This document shows positions 42,156-50,708 of a stretch of DNA of 64,000 nt, one piece after another. The notes under the pieces are model-generated. The model did not search any database, was not told the origin of the DNA, and saw only the letters and a list, made by a program, of their open reading frames with translations. Source of the stretch: Nocardioides massiliensis (GTDB taxonomy: Bacteria > Actinomycetota > Actinomycetes > Propionibacteriales > Nocardioidaceae); NCBI RefSeq assembly GCF_030811215.1, contig NZ_JAUSQM010000001.1:1178001-1242000 (forward strand). The letters are read 5' to 3'. Position numbers and translations under genes: made by a program. Position 1 is the first letter of the stretch; the number at the start of each line of letters is the position of its first letter.

Positions 42156-43432
42156 CGCCGGCCGAGATCGCCGCCCAGGTCGCGCGGGCGCACCCGCGGA
42201 TGTTCTGGCTCGATGGTGGTGGCGCGCGCCCCGGAGAGGTACGCCGGTCGCTGGTCGGGTGGTTGGAGCCGGAGGACCTGTCACTGACCTACGACGCCGC
42301 CGCCGGTGAGGTGCGGGCGCATCGGCGCGGCCGCAGCGAGGTGGTCGGCACCGACGTCTTCGGGGTGCTCGACGAGCAGCTGCGCGCCGACGCCGACGCC
42401 GGCCGTAGCACGGAGTTCTCCTGGGTCGGCTACTTCGGGTACGCCGCCCGCCCCGACCTGCCTGCCCGCCACGCCCCCGCCGGTCCGGGGCGACTGCCCG
42501 ACGCCGTCTGGATGCGGGCGCGCCACGTGCGCGAGCTCGTGCACGACGACGAGGAGCAGACCCCGACGCCGTGGCTGCGGACCGCGGTGCCGCAGGTGCC
42601 CCCGGCGTACGCCGAGGCCTTCGCGCAGGTGCAGGAGCGCCTGCACGCCGGGGACTCCTACGAGGTCAACCTGACCTACCGGGTGGCCGGTCCGACCACG
42701 ACCGAGGACCCGTTTGCGGCCTACCTCCGGCTGCGGGCGCTCGACCCGGCGCCGTACGCCGGCTTCCTCCAGCACGACGTGGCCGGCGCGGGCGTGCACC
42801 TGCTCAGCGCGTCACCGGAGCGCTACGCGCGGATCACCGCGGACCGCATGCTGGAGACCAAGCCGATCAAGGGCACCACACCGCGCGCCGCCACCGCGGA
42901 GGCCGACGCCGCGGAGGCCGGCCGGCTCGCCGCGGACCCGAAGTTCCGCGCCGAGAACCTCATGATCGTCGACCTGCTGCGCAACGACGTGGCGATGGTC
43001 GCCGAGCCCGGCACCGTCAGCGTCCCGGAGCTGATGGCGGTGGAGTCCTACGCCGCGGTGCACCAGCTGGTCTCGACGGTGCGCGGCCGGTTGCGTGAGG
43101 GCATCTCGACCGTCGCCGCCCTGCGCGCGCTCTTCCCGGCCGGGTCGATGACCGGGGCGCCCAAGCTGCGCACGATGCAGGTGATCGCCGAGGTCGAGGA
43201 CACGCCGCGGGAGGTGTACGCCGGCGCCTTCGGCTGGATCGCCGGCGACGGACGCGCCGACCTCGGGGTCGTCATCCGCTCCTGGATGCGGGACGCCACC
43301 GGCTCCTGGACGCTCGGCACCGGCGGGGGCATCACCGTGGCCTCCGACGTCGTCGAGGAGTACGCCGAGTCGCGCTGGAAGGCCGAGCGGCTGCTGCGCG
43401 TCCTGGGTCGTGTGCCCGGTGACGCGCTGTAG
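42152..43432 (+). CDS. pabB: Aminodeoxychorismate synthase component I
   Basis: 426 residues. Chorismate-binding fold with the PIKGT motif whose Lys (K240) is the nucleophile that sets ADC synthase apart from anthranilate synthase (PIAGT). SASPERYAR, ENLMIVDLLRNDVAMVAEPG and the C-terminal GTGGGITVASDVVEEYAE complete the active site. It converts chorismate plus ammonia to 4-amino-4-deoxychorismate, the precursor of p-aminobenzoate and folate. No pabC lyase gene lies in the window. ATG overlaps pabA by four bases. Confidence 0.93.
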   Translation: MTPAEIAAQVARAHPRMFWLDGGGARPGEVRRSLVGWLEPEDLSLTYDAAAGEVRAHRRGRSEVVGTDVFGVLDEQLRADADAGRSTEFSWVGYFGYAARPDLPARHAPAGPGRLPDAVWMRARHVRELVHDDEEQTPTPWLRTAVPQVPPAYAEAFAQVQERLHAGDSYEVNLTYRVAGPTTTEDPFAAYLRLRALDPAPYAGFLQHDVAGAGVHLLSASPERYARITADRMLETKPIKGTTPRAATAEADAAEAGRLAADPKFRAENLMIVDLLRNDVAMVAEPGTVSVPELMAVESYAAVHQLVSTVRGRLREGISTVAALRALFPAGSMTGAPKLRTMQVIAEVEDTPREVYAGAFGWIAGDGRADLGVVIRSWMRDATGSWTLGTGGGITVASDVVEEYAESRWKAERLLRVLGRVPGDAL

Positions 43433-43462
43433 CGCGTCCTCGGACACACGACTCCGGGGCGG

Positions 43463-44839
43463 TCAGTTCCCGAAGTACTCGTCGAGCCACGGCGGGAGCT
43501 GCCGCTTGCGCTCGGGCTGCTGTGGCGGTCCCTCCTGACCCTGCTCGCCCTGCGCCGGGGCCTGCGGCTGCTCACCCTCGTCGGAGCCGAGCGTCACGTC
43601 CACGGTCTGCTCCTCGCCGCCGCGGCGGAAGGTGATCGTGACCGCGTCGTCGGGGCGGTAGCCGCGGATGATCGCGACCAGCGCGTCGCTGTCGGAGATC
43701 AGGGTGTCGTCGACCCGAGTGATGACGTCACCGGTCTGCAGGCCGGCGTCGTCCGCCGCGCCACCGTCGGTGACCTCCTCGACCTCGGCGCCGACTGTCG
43801 CCCCGCTGTCGTCGGTCGCGGCCGAGACAGTGACCCCGAGCCGGGCGTGGGTCGCGGTCTCGCCGGCACGCAGCTGCTCGACGATCGGCACGACCTTCGA
43901 CATCGGGATCGCGAAGCCGAGACCGATCGAGCCGGCCTCCCCTCCGAACGACGTCGTGGTCCGGATGGAGGAGTTGATGCCGACGACCTGACCGGCCATG
44001 TTGACCAGCGGACCGCCGGAGTTGCCGGGGTTGATCGCGGCGTCGGTCTGGATCGCCGGATAGATCGTCGCTTGCGACCCGCCCGGCTCGCCGGCCGAGA
44101 CCGGGCGGTCGAGCGCGCTGACGATGCCGCTGGTGACGGTGGCCTCGAGGCCGAACGGCGAACCGACCGCGACGACCTGCTCGCCCACCTGGAGCGCGTC
44201 GGAGCTGCCGAGCTCCGCGGGGGTCAGGTCGGAGACCCCTTCGGCCTTGATCACCGCGGTGTCGGTCAGCGGGTCGGTGCCGACGATCGTCGCCGGGGCA
44301 GTGGACCCGTCGTCGAACGCGACGGTGATCGCGCCACCGCCCTCGGCCACACCGACGACGTGCTCGTTGGTCAGGATCTCGCCGTCGGACGACAAGATGA
44401 TCCCCGAGCCCGACCCGGCGCCCCCTCCGGGACCCTGGCCGCCGCCGCGCACGTTGATCTTCACCACCGACGGGAGCACCGAGGACGCGACGTCCTGGAC
44501 CGACCCCAGCGGCTCGAGCGGCGCGACGGACGCGGTGTTGGTGCTCGGCGCCGCCGAGCGGCTGGCCGCGGGCGTCTCCGGGTCGTCGCTCAAGGCGTCG
44601 TAGGCCGCCGCCCCGCCCAGTCCGCCGAGCCCGCCCAGGACGAGAGCGCCCGCCAGCAGCCCGATCCCGGTACGCCGACCCCGCTCCTTGCCGGGTGCCG
44701 GTGCAGCGGCGGGCGCCGCGAAGGCGAAGCCGTCGGGGAACGCCGTCGTGCGCTCCTGCTCCGCTGCGGTCTCGGGGTAGCGGTGGGCGCGCTCGTCGGG
44801 TCGGGAGGCGTCGTGCTGGGGGGTGTCGTGCTCGGTCAT
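43463..44839 (-). CDS. pepD: HtrA-like (PepD/DegP type) serine protease with PDZ domain
   Basis: 458 residues. Cytosolic N-terminus, one membrane anchor (about 58-80), then a trypsin-like domain outside the cell with triad H160 (TNEHVVG), D193 (LTDTAVI) and S274 (PGNSGGP), and a PDZ domain (about 330-430, GVTVSAATDDSGA... DAGLQTGDVITRVDD). A Gln/Pro-rich tail ends PPWLDEYFGN. Such proteases trim misfolded envelope proteins. The gene follows mprA-mprB-like genes as pepD does in Mycobacterium tuberculosis, overlapping mprB by 4 bp. Confidence 0.93.
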   Translation of the reverse strand: MTEHDTPQHDASRPDERAHRYPETAAEQERTTAFPDGFAFAAPAAAPAPGKERGRRTGIGLLAGALVLGGLGGLGGAAAYDALSDDPETPAASRSAAPSTNTASVAPLEPLGSVQDVASSVLPSVVKINVRGGGQGPGGGAGSGSGIILSSDGEILTNEHVVGVAEGGGAITVAFDDGSTAPATIVGTDPLTDTAVIKAEGVSDLTPAELGSSDALQVGEQVVAVGSPFGLEATVTSGIVSALDRPVSAGEPGGSQATIYPAIQTDAAINPGNSGGPLVNMAGQVVGINSSIRTTTSFGGEAGSIGLGFAIPMSKVVPIVEQLRAGETATHARLGVTVSAATDDSGATVGAEVEEVTDGGAADDAGLQTGDVITRVDDTLISDSDALVAIIRGYRPDDAVTITFRRGGEEQTVDVTLGSDEGEQPQAPAQGEQGQEGPPQQPERKRQLPPWLDEYFGN

Positions 44840-46332
44840 GACTCCAGCGTGCCCACGGAACCTGAGCCTGAACTGAACGGCGGAGCAGACTTCTCCCAAA
44901 GATCGTCCGCGGCGCGGTCCGGTGCGGGCGGCGTCGGGCTTCCCGGAAGGCGTACGACGAAGCGTGCCCCGGCGTCCGGCGCGTTGGTCGCCGCCACCGT
45001 CCCGCCGTGCCGGGTGACGACCTGGTGCACGATCGCCAGCCCCAGCCCGGAGCCGGGCAGCGACCGGGACTCCCGGGATCGGTAGAAGCGGTCGAAGACG
45101 TGCGGGAGGTCCTCGGCGGCGATTCCGTCGCCCTCGTCGGTGACGCTGAGCTCGCCGTCGGCCAGGGTCACGGTGACCTGCCCCAGGGGCGGGCTCCACT
45201 TCGCGGCGTTGTCGAGCAGGTTGGTGACCGCCCGCTCGAGGGAGGCCTGCTCCCCGGTGAGCCACCACGACGACGTCTCGACGACGAAGCCGATGCCGGG
45301 CGCGCGCAGGCGCACGCGGCGTACGGCCTGGTCGATGACCTCGGCGAGGTCGACCGGTCCGACCGCGTGCGGCAGCGGCTCGTCGCGCGCCAGCTCCACC
45401 AGGTCGCCGATGAGGGTCGTCATCTCCGTCAGCTGGGCACCGACGTCGGCCAGCAGCTCGTCGCGGGCGTCGTGGTCGAGCCCGCCCGCGGCATCGGCCT
45501 GGCGCAGCAGCTCGATGTTGGTGCGCAGCGACGTCAGCGGCGTCCGCAGCTCGTGACTGGCGTCGCCGACGAGCTGGCGCTGCCGGTCGCGGGACGCGGC
45601 GAGCGCGGTGAGCATCGCGTTGAAGGCCGTCGCGAGCCGGGCGATCTCGTCGTTGCCCTCGACGTCGATGGGGGTGAGCTTCTCGGTGCGCGCGATCTCC
45701 TCGGCCGCGGCGGTGAGGCGGCGCACGGGGCGCAGGCCGTTGCGCGCGACCGCCCACCCGGTCAGGCCGGCACCGACCACGCCGAGCAGGCCGAAGAGGA
45801 ACATGACGAGCCCGAGTCGGCCCAGGGTCTGCTCGGTGGGCCGCAGCGACTGCGCGAGCACCAGTGCGCCCTGGCCGTCGGTGGGTACGGCGACCACGCG
45901 GTAGCGGGCGCCGTTGGGCGTCCGCACGGTCCGGATGGAGCGGGTGCTCTGGCCGACCGCCACCGCCACCTCAGGGTCGCCCAGGACGAGCTGCTCCTCG
46001 GCTGCGCCCCGCTCCGCGCTGATCACCGGCTGGCGGCGTCCCGGCACGACGAACGCGATGCGCACGTCGGCGGCGCCCAGCGCCCAGGACGGCACCTCCT
46101 GGGCGGTGAGGCTGCTCAGTGCGTTGGACTCGGCGGCCTGCTGGGCGCGGCTGAGCAGCGAGCCGTCGAGGGACTGCTGCATCTGGACGCGTGCGGTGAA
46201 GTACGCCGACGCCGCGACGCCGGCGACGGTCAGCGCGACCGCGACGGTGGTGAGGATGGTGACCCGGCTGGCCAGCGAGCGCCGGTAGTGGGTGGCCTCG
46301 CGGACGCGGGCGGCGAACGGCTGTTCGCTCAC
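44836..46332 (-). CDS. mprB: Two-component sensor histidine kinase, MprB-like
   Basis: 498 residues. Two membrane spans (about 23-45 and 172-195) enclose an extracellular sensor of about 125 residues; a HAMP domain follows (196-248), then the dimerisation helix with the phospho-acceptor H260 in [10 protein letters not shown] and an HATPase domain ([13 protein letters not shown]-box, [18 protein letters not shown]). Co-transcribed with the regulator (4-bp overlap) and the protease. In mycobacteria MprB answers to envelope stress; the same role is likely. GTG start at 46332. Confidence 0.93.
   Translation of the reverse strand: MSEQPFAARVREATHYRRSLASRVTILTTVAVALTVAGVAASAYFTARVQMQQSLDGSLLSRAQQAAESNALSSLTAQEVPSWALGAADVRIAFVVPGRRQPVISAERGAAEEQLVLGDPEVAVAVGQSTRSIRTVRTPNGARYRVVAVPTDGQGALVLAQSLRPTEQTLGRLGLVMFLFGLLGVVGAGLTGWAVARNGLRPVRRLTAAAEEIARTEKLTPIDVEGNDEIARLATAFNAMLTALAASRDRQRQLVGDASHELRTPLTSLRTNIELLRQADAAGGLDHDARDELLADVGAQLTEMTTLIGDLVELARDEPLPHAVGPVDLAEVIDQAVRRVRLRAPGIGFVVETSSWWLTGEQASLERAVTNLLDNAAKWSPPLGQVTVTLADGELSVTDEGDGIAAEDLPHVFDRFYRSRESRSLPGSGLGLAIVHQVVTRHGGTVAATNAPDAGARFVVRLPGSPTPPAPDRAADDLWEKSAPPFSSGSGSVGTLES
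44861..44878 (-). promoter_or_regulatory. TTCAG/CTCAG direct repeats before the protease gene
   Basis: On the minus strand the segment reads GTTCAGTTCAGGCTCAGG, three spaced copies of a (T/C)TCAG word, 22-39 bp before the protease ATG and inside the mprB 3' end. Possible response-regulator half-sites. Confidence 0.3.
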
Positions 46333-47042
46333 GCAAGCTCCCGCAGCACGTAGCCGACCCCCCGGACGGTGTGGATCAACCGCGGCTCGCCCTCCGCCTC
46401 GGTCTTGCGTCGCAGGTAGCCGACGTAGACCTCGAGCGAGTTGGCGGTCGTCGGGAAGTCGTAGCCCCAGACCTCTTCGAGGATGAACGACCGCTCCAGC
46501 ACCCGGCGCGGGCGCCGCAGGAACATCTCCAGCAGCGTGAACTCGGTGCGGGTGAGCTCGATCAGCCGCTCGCCGCGGTGCACCTCGCGCGTGGCGGGGT
46601 TGAGCCGCAGGTCGGAGAAGACCAGCTCCTCGGAGTCCAGGTCGTCGCTGGTGGGCCGGGCCCGGCGCAGCAGCGCCCGCAGCCGGGCCAGCAGCTCCTC
46701 GAGGGCGAACGGCTTGGTGAGGTAGTCGTCGGCACCGGCGTCGAGACCCTCGACCCGGTCACCGACCGAGTCGCGCGCGGTGAGCACCAGGATCGGCAGG
46801 TCGTTGCCCGCTGCGCGCAGCGCCCGGGTCGTCTCCAGCCCGTCGAGGCGCGGCATCATCACGTCGAGCACGAGGGCGTCGGGGCCCCCCTTGCCGATCG
46901 CGGCCAGCGCCTCCGCCCCGTCGGAGGCGAGCGCGACGGAGTAGCCGTTGAACTCCAGCGACCGGCGCAGCGACTCGCGCACGGCCCGGTCGTCGTCGAC
47001 CACCAGCACGTGCGGGCGCGGAGCGGACTTGTCGGCGTTCAC
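46329..47042 (-). CDS. mprA: Two-component response regulator, MprA-like
   Basis: 237 residues. Receiver domain with the phosphorylated D60 in [12 protein letters not shown], acidic pair DDD (16-18) and the conserved Lys in YLTKPF, then an OmpR/PhoB winged helix ([38 protein letters not shown]). Partner of the overlapping sensor kinase. GTG 47042 starts the conserved sequence ([18 protein letters not shown]); longer forms run into the neighbour. Confidence 0.94.
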   Translation of the reverse strand: MNADKSAPRPHVLVVDDDRAVRESLRRSLEFNGYSVALASDGAEALAAIGKGGPDALVLDVMMPRLDGLETTRALRAAGNDLPILVLTARDSVGDRVEGLDAGADDYLTKPFALEELLARLRALLRRARPTSDDLDSEELVFSDLRLNPATREVHRGERLIELTRTEFTLLEMFLRRPRRVLERSFILEEVWGYDFPTTANSLEVYVGYLRRKTEAEGEPRLIHTVRGVGYVLRELA

Positions 47043-47063
47043 GCTCCCAGGGTGCCAGCCCAG

Positions 47064-47081
47064 GCTGAGAAAAAGCTCAGC
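47064..47081 (-). other. Hairpin GCTGAG-CTTTTT-CTCAGC before mprA
   Basis: Perfect 6-bp stem with a T-rich loop overlapping the stop of the kinase-like gene and lying 22 bp before the mprA start. It could reduce read-through from the upstream gene, or, given the CTCAG words, be a regulator binding site. Confidence 0.35.
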
Positions 47082-47952
47082 GCAGGTGCTCGACGCCCGC
47101 CGCGGCGCGGGCGCCGTACCCCCCACCGAACATGCACGCGTGCACGAGCAGCGGGAAGAGCTGGTGCAGCCCGACGCGCTCCTCCCAGCCCTCTGCGAGC
47201 GGCGCCTCGGCCTGGTAGCCGGTCAGCACCTGCTCCAGCTGCGGCAGCCCGAAGAGCGCGAGCATCGCCAGGTCGGTCTCGCGGTGCCCGGCGTACGCCG
47301 CGGGGTCGAGCATCCACACCTGGCCGTCGCCCGCCCAGACCACGTTGCCCGACCACAGGTCGCCGTGCAGGCGCGCCGGCGGCTCGGACGGTCCGGCGCG
47401 GTCGGGGAGCACCCGGACGATGTCCTCGATGACCTGGGCGTGCTCGGGCTCGATGGCGTGCCGGTCGCGAGCCAGCTTCAGGTAGGGCAGGACCCGGCGT
47501 ACGGCGTAGAACTCCGCCCACGTCGGCGCCGACCGCTGCGGGAGCGGGAGGGTGCCGATCCAGCCGTCGGCCTCGCTGCCGTCGGGCCCGGCGTACGCCG
47601 CAGCACCCGCGGCGTGGGTGCGGGCCAGCCGCGCGCCGAAGGCCGTGGCGGCGTCACCGCCGGGACGGCCGGGCTCGATCCAGCGCAGCAGCAGGCAGTC
47701 GTCCTCGACCGCGAGCACCTCGGGGACGGGCGCACCCCCGTCGACCTCGGCCAGCCAGCGCAGGCCGTGTGCCTCGGTGCGGAAGAACGTGGGTGGCGCG
47801 TGCGGCTTGGTCTTCATCACCGCGAGGGTGCCGTCGGAGAGTCGCAACCGCGTCGTGGTGCAGATGTCCCCGCCGGCGACCGGCTGGGTGGAGACGACGG
47901 CGACATCGAGCAGCTCCTCGGCGCGCCGGGCCACCGTCGCCTGTCGCGCCAT
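47077..47952 (-). CDS. Fructosamine kinase-like protein (APH fold)
   Basis: 291 residues. Fructosamine/ketosamine-3-kinase family, which phosphorylates sugars attached to proteins so that the adduct falls off. Catalytic loop [12 protein letters not shown] (about 196-207) and metal-binding [16 protein letters not shown]-terminal [15 protein letters not shown] and MKTK lysine for ATP. Not an antibiotic kinase by motif. It precedes mprA by 34 bp and follows the phosphatase gene by 24 bp, all minus strand. Confidence 0.88.
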   Translation of the reverse strand: MARQATVARRAEELLDVAVVSTQPVAGGDICTTTRLRLSDGTLAVMKTKPHAPPTFFRTEAHGLRWLAEVDGGAPVPEVLAVEDDCLLLRWIEPGRPGGDAATAFGARLARTHAAGAAAYAGPDGSEADGWIGTLPLPQRSAPTWAEFYAVRRVLPYLKLARDRHAIEPEHAQVIEDIVRVLPDRAGPSEPPARLHGDLWSGNVVWAGDGQVWMLDPAAYAGHRETDLAMLALFGLPQLEQVLTGYQAEAPLAEGWEERVGLHQLFPLLVHACMFGGGYGARAAAGVEHLR

Positions 47953-47976
47953 CGGCTGCTCCTTCCTCTGCTCCTG

Positions 47977-48492
47977 CTACTCGTGCTGCTCGGTGAGGGT
48001 GCGGGCGATCTCGGTGACCCAGGCCTGTGCGCACCGCTCGACCATCGCGAGCACCTCGGTGAATCCCTCGTCGCCACCGTAATAGGGGTCCGGAACCTCG
48101 CCAGGTCCTTCGGGGTCCAGCTCCCGGAACATCCGCACCCGCTCGGCGTGGACCCCGGCCATGGAGACCACGTCGGCGTGGTTGGCCTCGTCCATCACCA
48201 GGGCCAGGTCGACGTGCTCGTCGCCCTCGTCCCCCTCCCCGGTGAACCACGCGTCGTGGATCTGCCGGGCACGGTGCCGGCTCGCGTCGTACCCCGCACC
48301 GGTGAGCGTCGCCGCGGCCCGCGGGTCCATCGCCTTGCCGACGTGCCACTCGGCTGTCCCGGCGCTGACCACGCGCACCCGGTCGTCGAGGCCGGCCTCG
48401 GCGATGCGCCGCTCGAGCACGACATGGGCCATCGGCGAGCGGCAGATGTTGCCCAGGCACACCAGCGCGACGGTGTACGGCGTACGCCTCAT
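47977..48492 (-). CDS. Low-molecular-weight protein tyrosine phosphatase
   Basis: 171 residues. P-loop CLGNICRS (nucleophile C12, R18) near the N-terminus and the general acid D135 in DPYYGG. Such enzymes dephosphorylate tyrosine or arginine residues or small phosphoesters; PtpA is the mycobacterial example. Gene order with the kinase-like gene suggests co-transcription. ATG 48492 overlaps the stop of the holin-like gene. Confidence 0.9.
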   Translation of the reverse strand: MRRTPYTVALVCLGNICRSPMAHVVLERRIAEAGLDDRVRVVSAGTAEWHVGKAMDPRAAATLTGAGYDASRHRARQIHDAWFTGEGDEGDEHVDLALVMDEANHADVVSMAGVHAERVRMFRELDPEGPGEVPDPYYGGDEGFTEVLAMVERCAQAWVTEIARTLTEQHE

Positions 48493-48863
48493 CGGGCGTC
48501 GGGAAGGATCAGATGGGCGATCCAGCTGACGACGGTGATGATCACCGAGCCCACCACCGCGGTCCAGAAGCCGTCGACGGCGAAACCGAGGCCGACCTGG
48601 TCGGCGACCCACGAGGTGAGCATCAGCATCAACGCGTTCACGACGAGCAGGAAGAGTCCGAGCGTCAGGATGATGAACGGGATCGACAGCACCTTGATCA
48701 CCGGGGCGACGAAGGAGTCGATGATCCCGAAGATCGCCGCGACGATGACCAGCGTCAGCACCCGGTCGTTGTCGGAGTCGCCGGTGATCGTGATGCCGTC
48801 GAGGAGCCAGGCGGCGACCGTGAGGCCGGCGGCGCTGGCGAGGACCTTGAGCAGGAAGTTCAC
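48489..48863 (-). CDS. Phage holin family IV (YvlD-like) membrane protein
   Basis: 124 residues, four hydrophobic spans (VLASAAGLTVAAWLLDGI, VLTLVIVAAIFGIIDSFV, IPFIILTLGLFLLVVNALMLM, FWTAVVGSVIITVVSWIAHLIL). The short loops and the PFIILTLGLFLLVVNA core are typical of chromosomal YvlD/mycobacteriophage-holin superfamily IV proteins. These are seldom phage-derived in such settings and their role is unclear. It overlaps the phosphatase gene by 4 bp. Confidence 0.87.
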   Translation of the reverse strand: MNFLLKVLASAAGLTVAAWLLDGITITGDSDNDRVLTLVIVAAIFGIIDSFVAPVIKVLSIPFIILTLGLFLLVVNALMLMLTSWVADQVGLGFAVDGFWTAVVGSVIITVVSWIAHLILPDAR

Positions 48864-48911
48864 GACGTCGATCGTGCCAGACGTCGGACTGCCGGACGTC
48901 GGCTGCGGCCG

Positions 48912-49616
48912 CTAGTCCCCGAGCTCCAGCGCGAGCAGCATCGACTCGGCCGCCTCCTCCAGGTGGACGCGCAGCGCGGCCAACGTGGCGTCGGTGTCAC
49001 CGGACTCCAGCAGCGCGACGAGCTCCTCGTGGTTGCACACCTGCTGCGCGGCGTCCTGGCGCATCCGGTCGACCTTGGCCAGCGCCAGCCGGATCTCGGC
49101 ATAGACCGCGTCGGCGAGGCCGAGCAGACGTGCCGACCCGGTCAGGGCGACGACCGAACGGTGCAGGGCGAGGTGGGTGGCGGTGACGCGTACGGGATCG
49201 GCGTCCGAGGAGCGCGCGGCGTCCACGAACGCCTCCAGCGCGGTGCGGACGGCGCTCTGGTCCGCCGGGTCGGCGTCCGGCCACGCCCGCACACCGGCCG
49301 ACTCGAGGACCAGGCGGGTGGTCACGACGTCGTGGACGGCATCGGCTTCCAGCGACGTGACGTGCACCCCGCGATGCGGCTCGCGCTCGGCCAGGCCCTC
49401 GGCGACGAGCACCCCCAGCGCCTCGCGCACCGTCGAGCGGGAGACCCCCATCGCCTCGGTCAGTGCCTGCTCGCGCAGGGGCGTGCCGGCGGTGATCTCC
49501 CCGGCGAACAACGCGCGCCGCAGCTCGTCGACGACCCGGTCGACGGTCGAGGCGGGCGCGCTCAAGTGCAGCGGCGGCAGTGGGCGCATCGGGGCAGGGG
49601 GCGGCACGGCTCCCAT
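48912..49616 (-). CDS. GntR family regulator, FCD (FadR) subfamily
   Basis: 234 residues. Winged HTH (about 25-90; VVDELRRALFAGEITAGTPLREQALTEAMGVSRSTVREAL) and an all-helical FCD effector domain with RLVLESAGV, HLALHRSVVALTGS and NHEELVALLESGD, which carries the metal-binding His/Asp pattern. Divergent from the DDAH-like gene, and a perfect TNGTnnnACNA site lies between them, so it probably controls itself and that enzyme. ATG start at 49616. Confidence 0.9.
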   Translation of the reverse strand: MGAVPPPAPMRPLPPLHLSAPASTVDRVVDELRRALFAGEITAGTPLREQALTEAMGVSRSTVREALGVLVAEGLAEREPHRGVHVTSLEADAVHDVVTTRLVLESAGVRAWPDADPADQSAVRTALEAFVDAARSSDADPVRVTATHLALHRSVVALTGSARLLGLADAVYAEIRLALAKVDRMRQDAAQQVCNHEELVALLESGDTDATLAALRVHLEEAAESMLLALELGD

Positions 49617-49694
49617 TGTCCGCCATCAGCGCGTGTCCGCCATCGGCGCGATCCGGCTTGACCGCCGGGCCGCGCGGCCCCACACTCCTTGTCA

Positions 49695-49709
49695 GATTGT
49701 CCGACAATC
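49695..49709. promoter_or_regulatory. FadR-type GntR operator
   Basis: GATTGTC-C-GACAATC, a perfect 7-1-7 palindrome whose core TTGTCCGACAA fits the FCD/FadR consensus TNGTnnnACNA exactly. It lies 30 bp before the DDAH-like start. Confidence 0.7.
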
Positions 49710-49738
49710 GAGTCGGGCCGTGGAGGAGGTGGACAGCG

Positions 49739-50644
49739 ATGGGCGACCTGGTGGAGCTGAGCTGGGGACGGCAGTACCTGGCGGTGGAGCCGACGGCGTA
49801 CCGGATCGACTACGCGATCAACCCCTTCATGGACCCCGCCGACCAGCCGGACCCGGCGCGCGCGAGCGAGCAGTGGCAGGTGATGGTCCACGTGCTACGC
49901 GCTCTCGGCGCGCGGGTCGACGTGCTGGCGCAGCGCCCGGACTCACCCGACATGGTCTATGCGATGAACCTCGGCCTGGCTCTCGCCGACGAGGCGGGTC
50001 GGCCCGAGCAGGTCGTCCTCAGCCACATGCGGTACGCCGAGCGCCGGGCCGAGCGCCGCAGTGCCGGTCCCTGGTTCGCGGCGCAGGGGTACGCCGTGCG
50101 CCAGGTGGGCGTCGACGGTGTCGGGCCGTGCTTCGAGGCGGGGGACGCGTTCGCCTGGGGCGACGCGTTGGTCGTCGGGTACGGACCCCGCACGGAGGAG
50201 CTCGGGCTCAAGGCGCTCGCAGCGGAGATCGGCGTACGCGTGCGGGGGGTGCGGATCACCCACCCGGCGATGTATCACCTCGACCTCGCCTTCTGTCCGC
50301 TCGACGACCGGCGCGCGATCGTCTGCCCGGCCGCCTTCGACGAGCCGTCCGCACAGGCGCTCCTCGACCTCGTGCCCGAGCCGCTGGTGATCGACGAGGC
50401 CGAGGCGCTGACGTTCTGCGCCAACTCCGTCGTCGTGGGGCGCACCGTCGTCATGCCCGCGTGCCCGCCGCGCGTGCGCGCCCAGCTGGAGGCGTGGGGC
50501 TTCGAGGTCGTCCTGCTCGAGCTCGGCGAGTTCCACAAGGGCGGCGGCTCCGTGCGCTGCCTGACCAACCCGCTCGATGTCGTCATCGGCCGCGACCTGC
50601 CGTCCGTGGCCGGGGGAGAGGTCGTCCTGCCGCGTCCACGGTGA
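49739..50644 (+). CDS. Dimethylargininase-like amidinotransferase-superfamily enzyme
   Basis: 301 residues, guanidino-modifying fold. The catalytic His and acid are in MYHLDLAFCPL (H180, D182) and the nucleophile Cys is C274 in GGGSVRCLTNPL; N-terminal INPFMDP is the substrate-loop region. Relatives hydrolyse dimethylarginine to citrulline or transfer amidino groups. The preferred substrate cannot be told from sequence. Regulation by the divergent GntR protein is likely. RBS GGAGGAGG before ATG 49739. Confidence 0.87.
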   Translation: MGDLVELSWGRQYLAVEPTAYRIDYAINPFMDPADQPDPARASEQWQVMVHVLRALGARVDVLAQRPDSPDMVYAMNLGLALADEAGRPEQVVLSHMRYAERRAERRSAGPWFAAQGYAVRQVGVDGVGPCFEAGDAFAWGDALVVGYGPRTEELGLKALAAEIGVRVRGVRITHPAMYHLDLAFCPLDDRRAIVCPAAFDEPSAQALLDLVPEPLVIDEAEALTFCANSVVVGRTVVMPACPPRVRAQLEAWGFEVVLLELGEFHKGGGSVRCLTNPLDVVIGRDLPSVAGGEVVLPRPR

Positions 50645-50708
50645 CGCGACCGCGGGCAACCTCGGCTTCCGGTGTGCCGGGGACGGTTGACCCCGTACCC
50701 TCGGCGCC

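Noticed and set aside
43068-43084. GGTCTCGACGGTGCGC in pabB as a repeat copy
   Set aside because: The second half does not match CTCGACC, and the residues (LVSTVRG) are ordinary for the family.
39582-43432. A phenazine biosynthesis cluster
   Set aside because: No phzB, D, F or G relatives are nearby; only the PhzE-like synthase is present, beside folate-type pab genes.
48489-48863. Holin-like gene as sign of a prophage
   Set aside because: No other phage genes nearby; the family is common as single chromosomal genes in actinobacteria.
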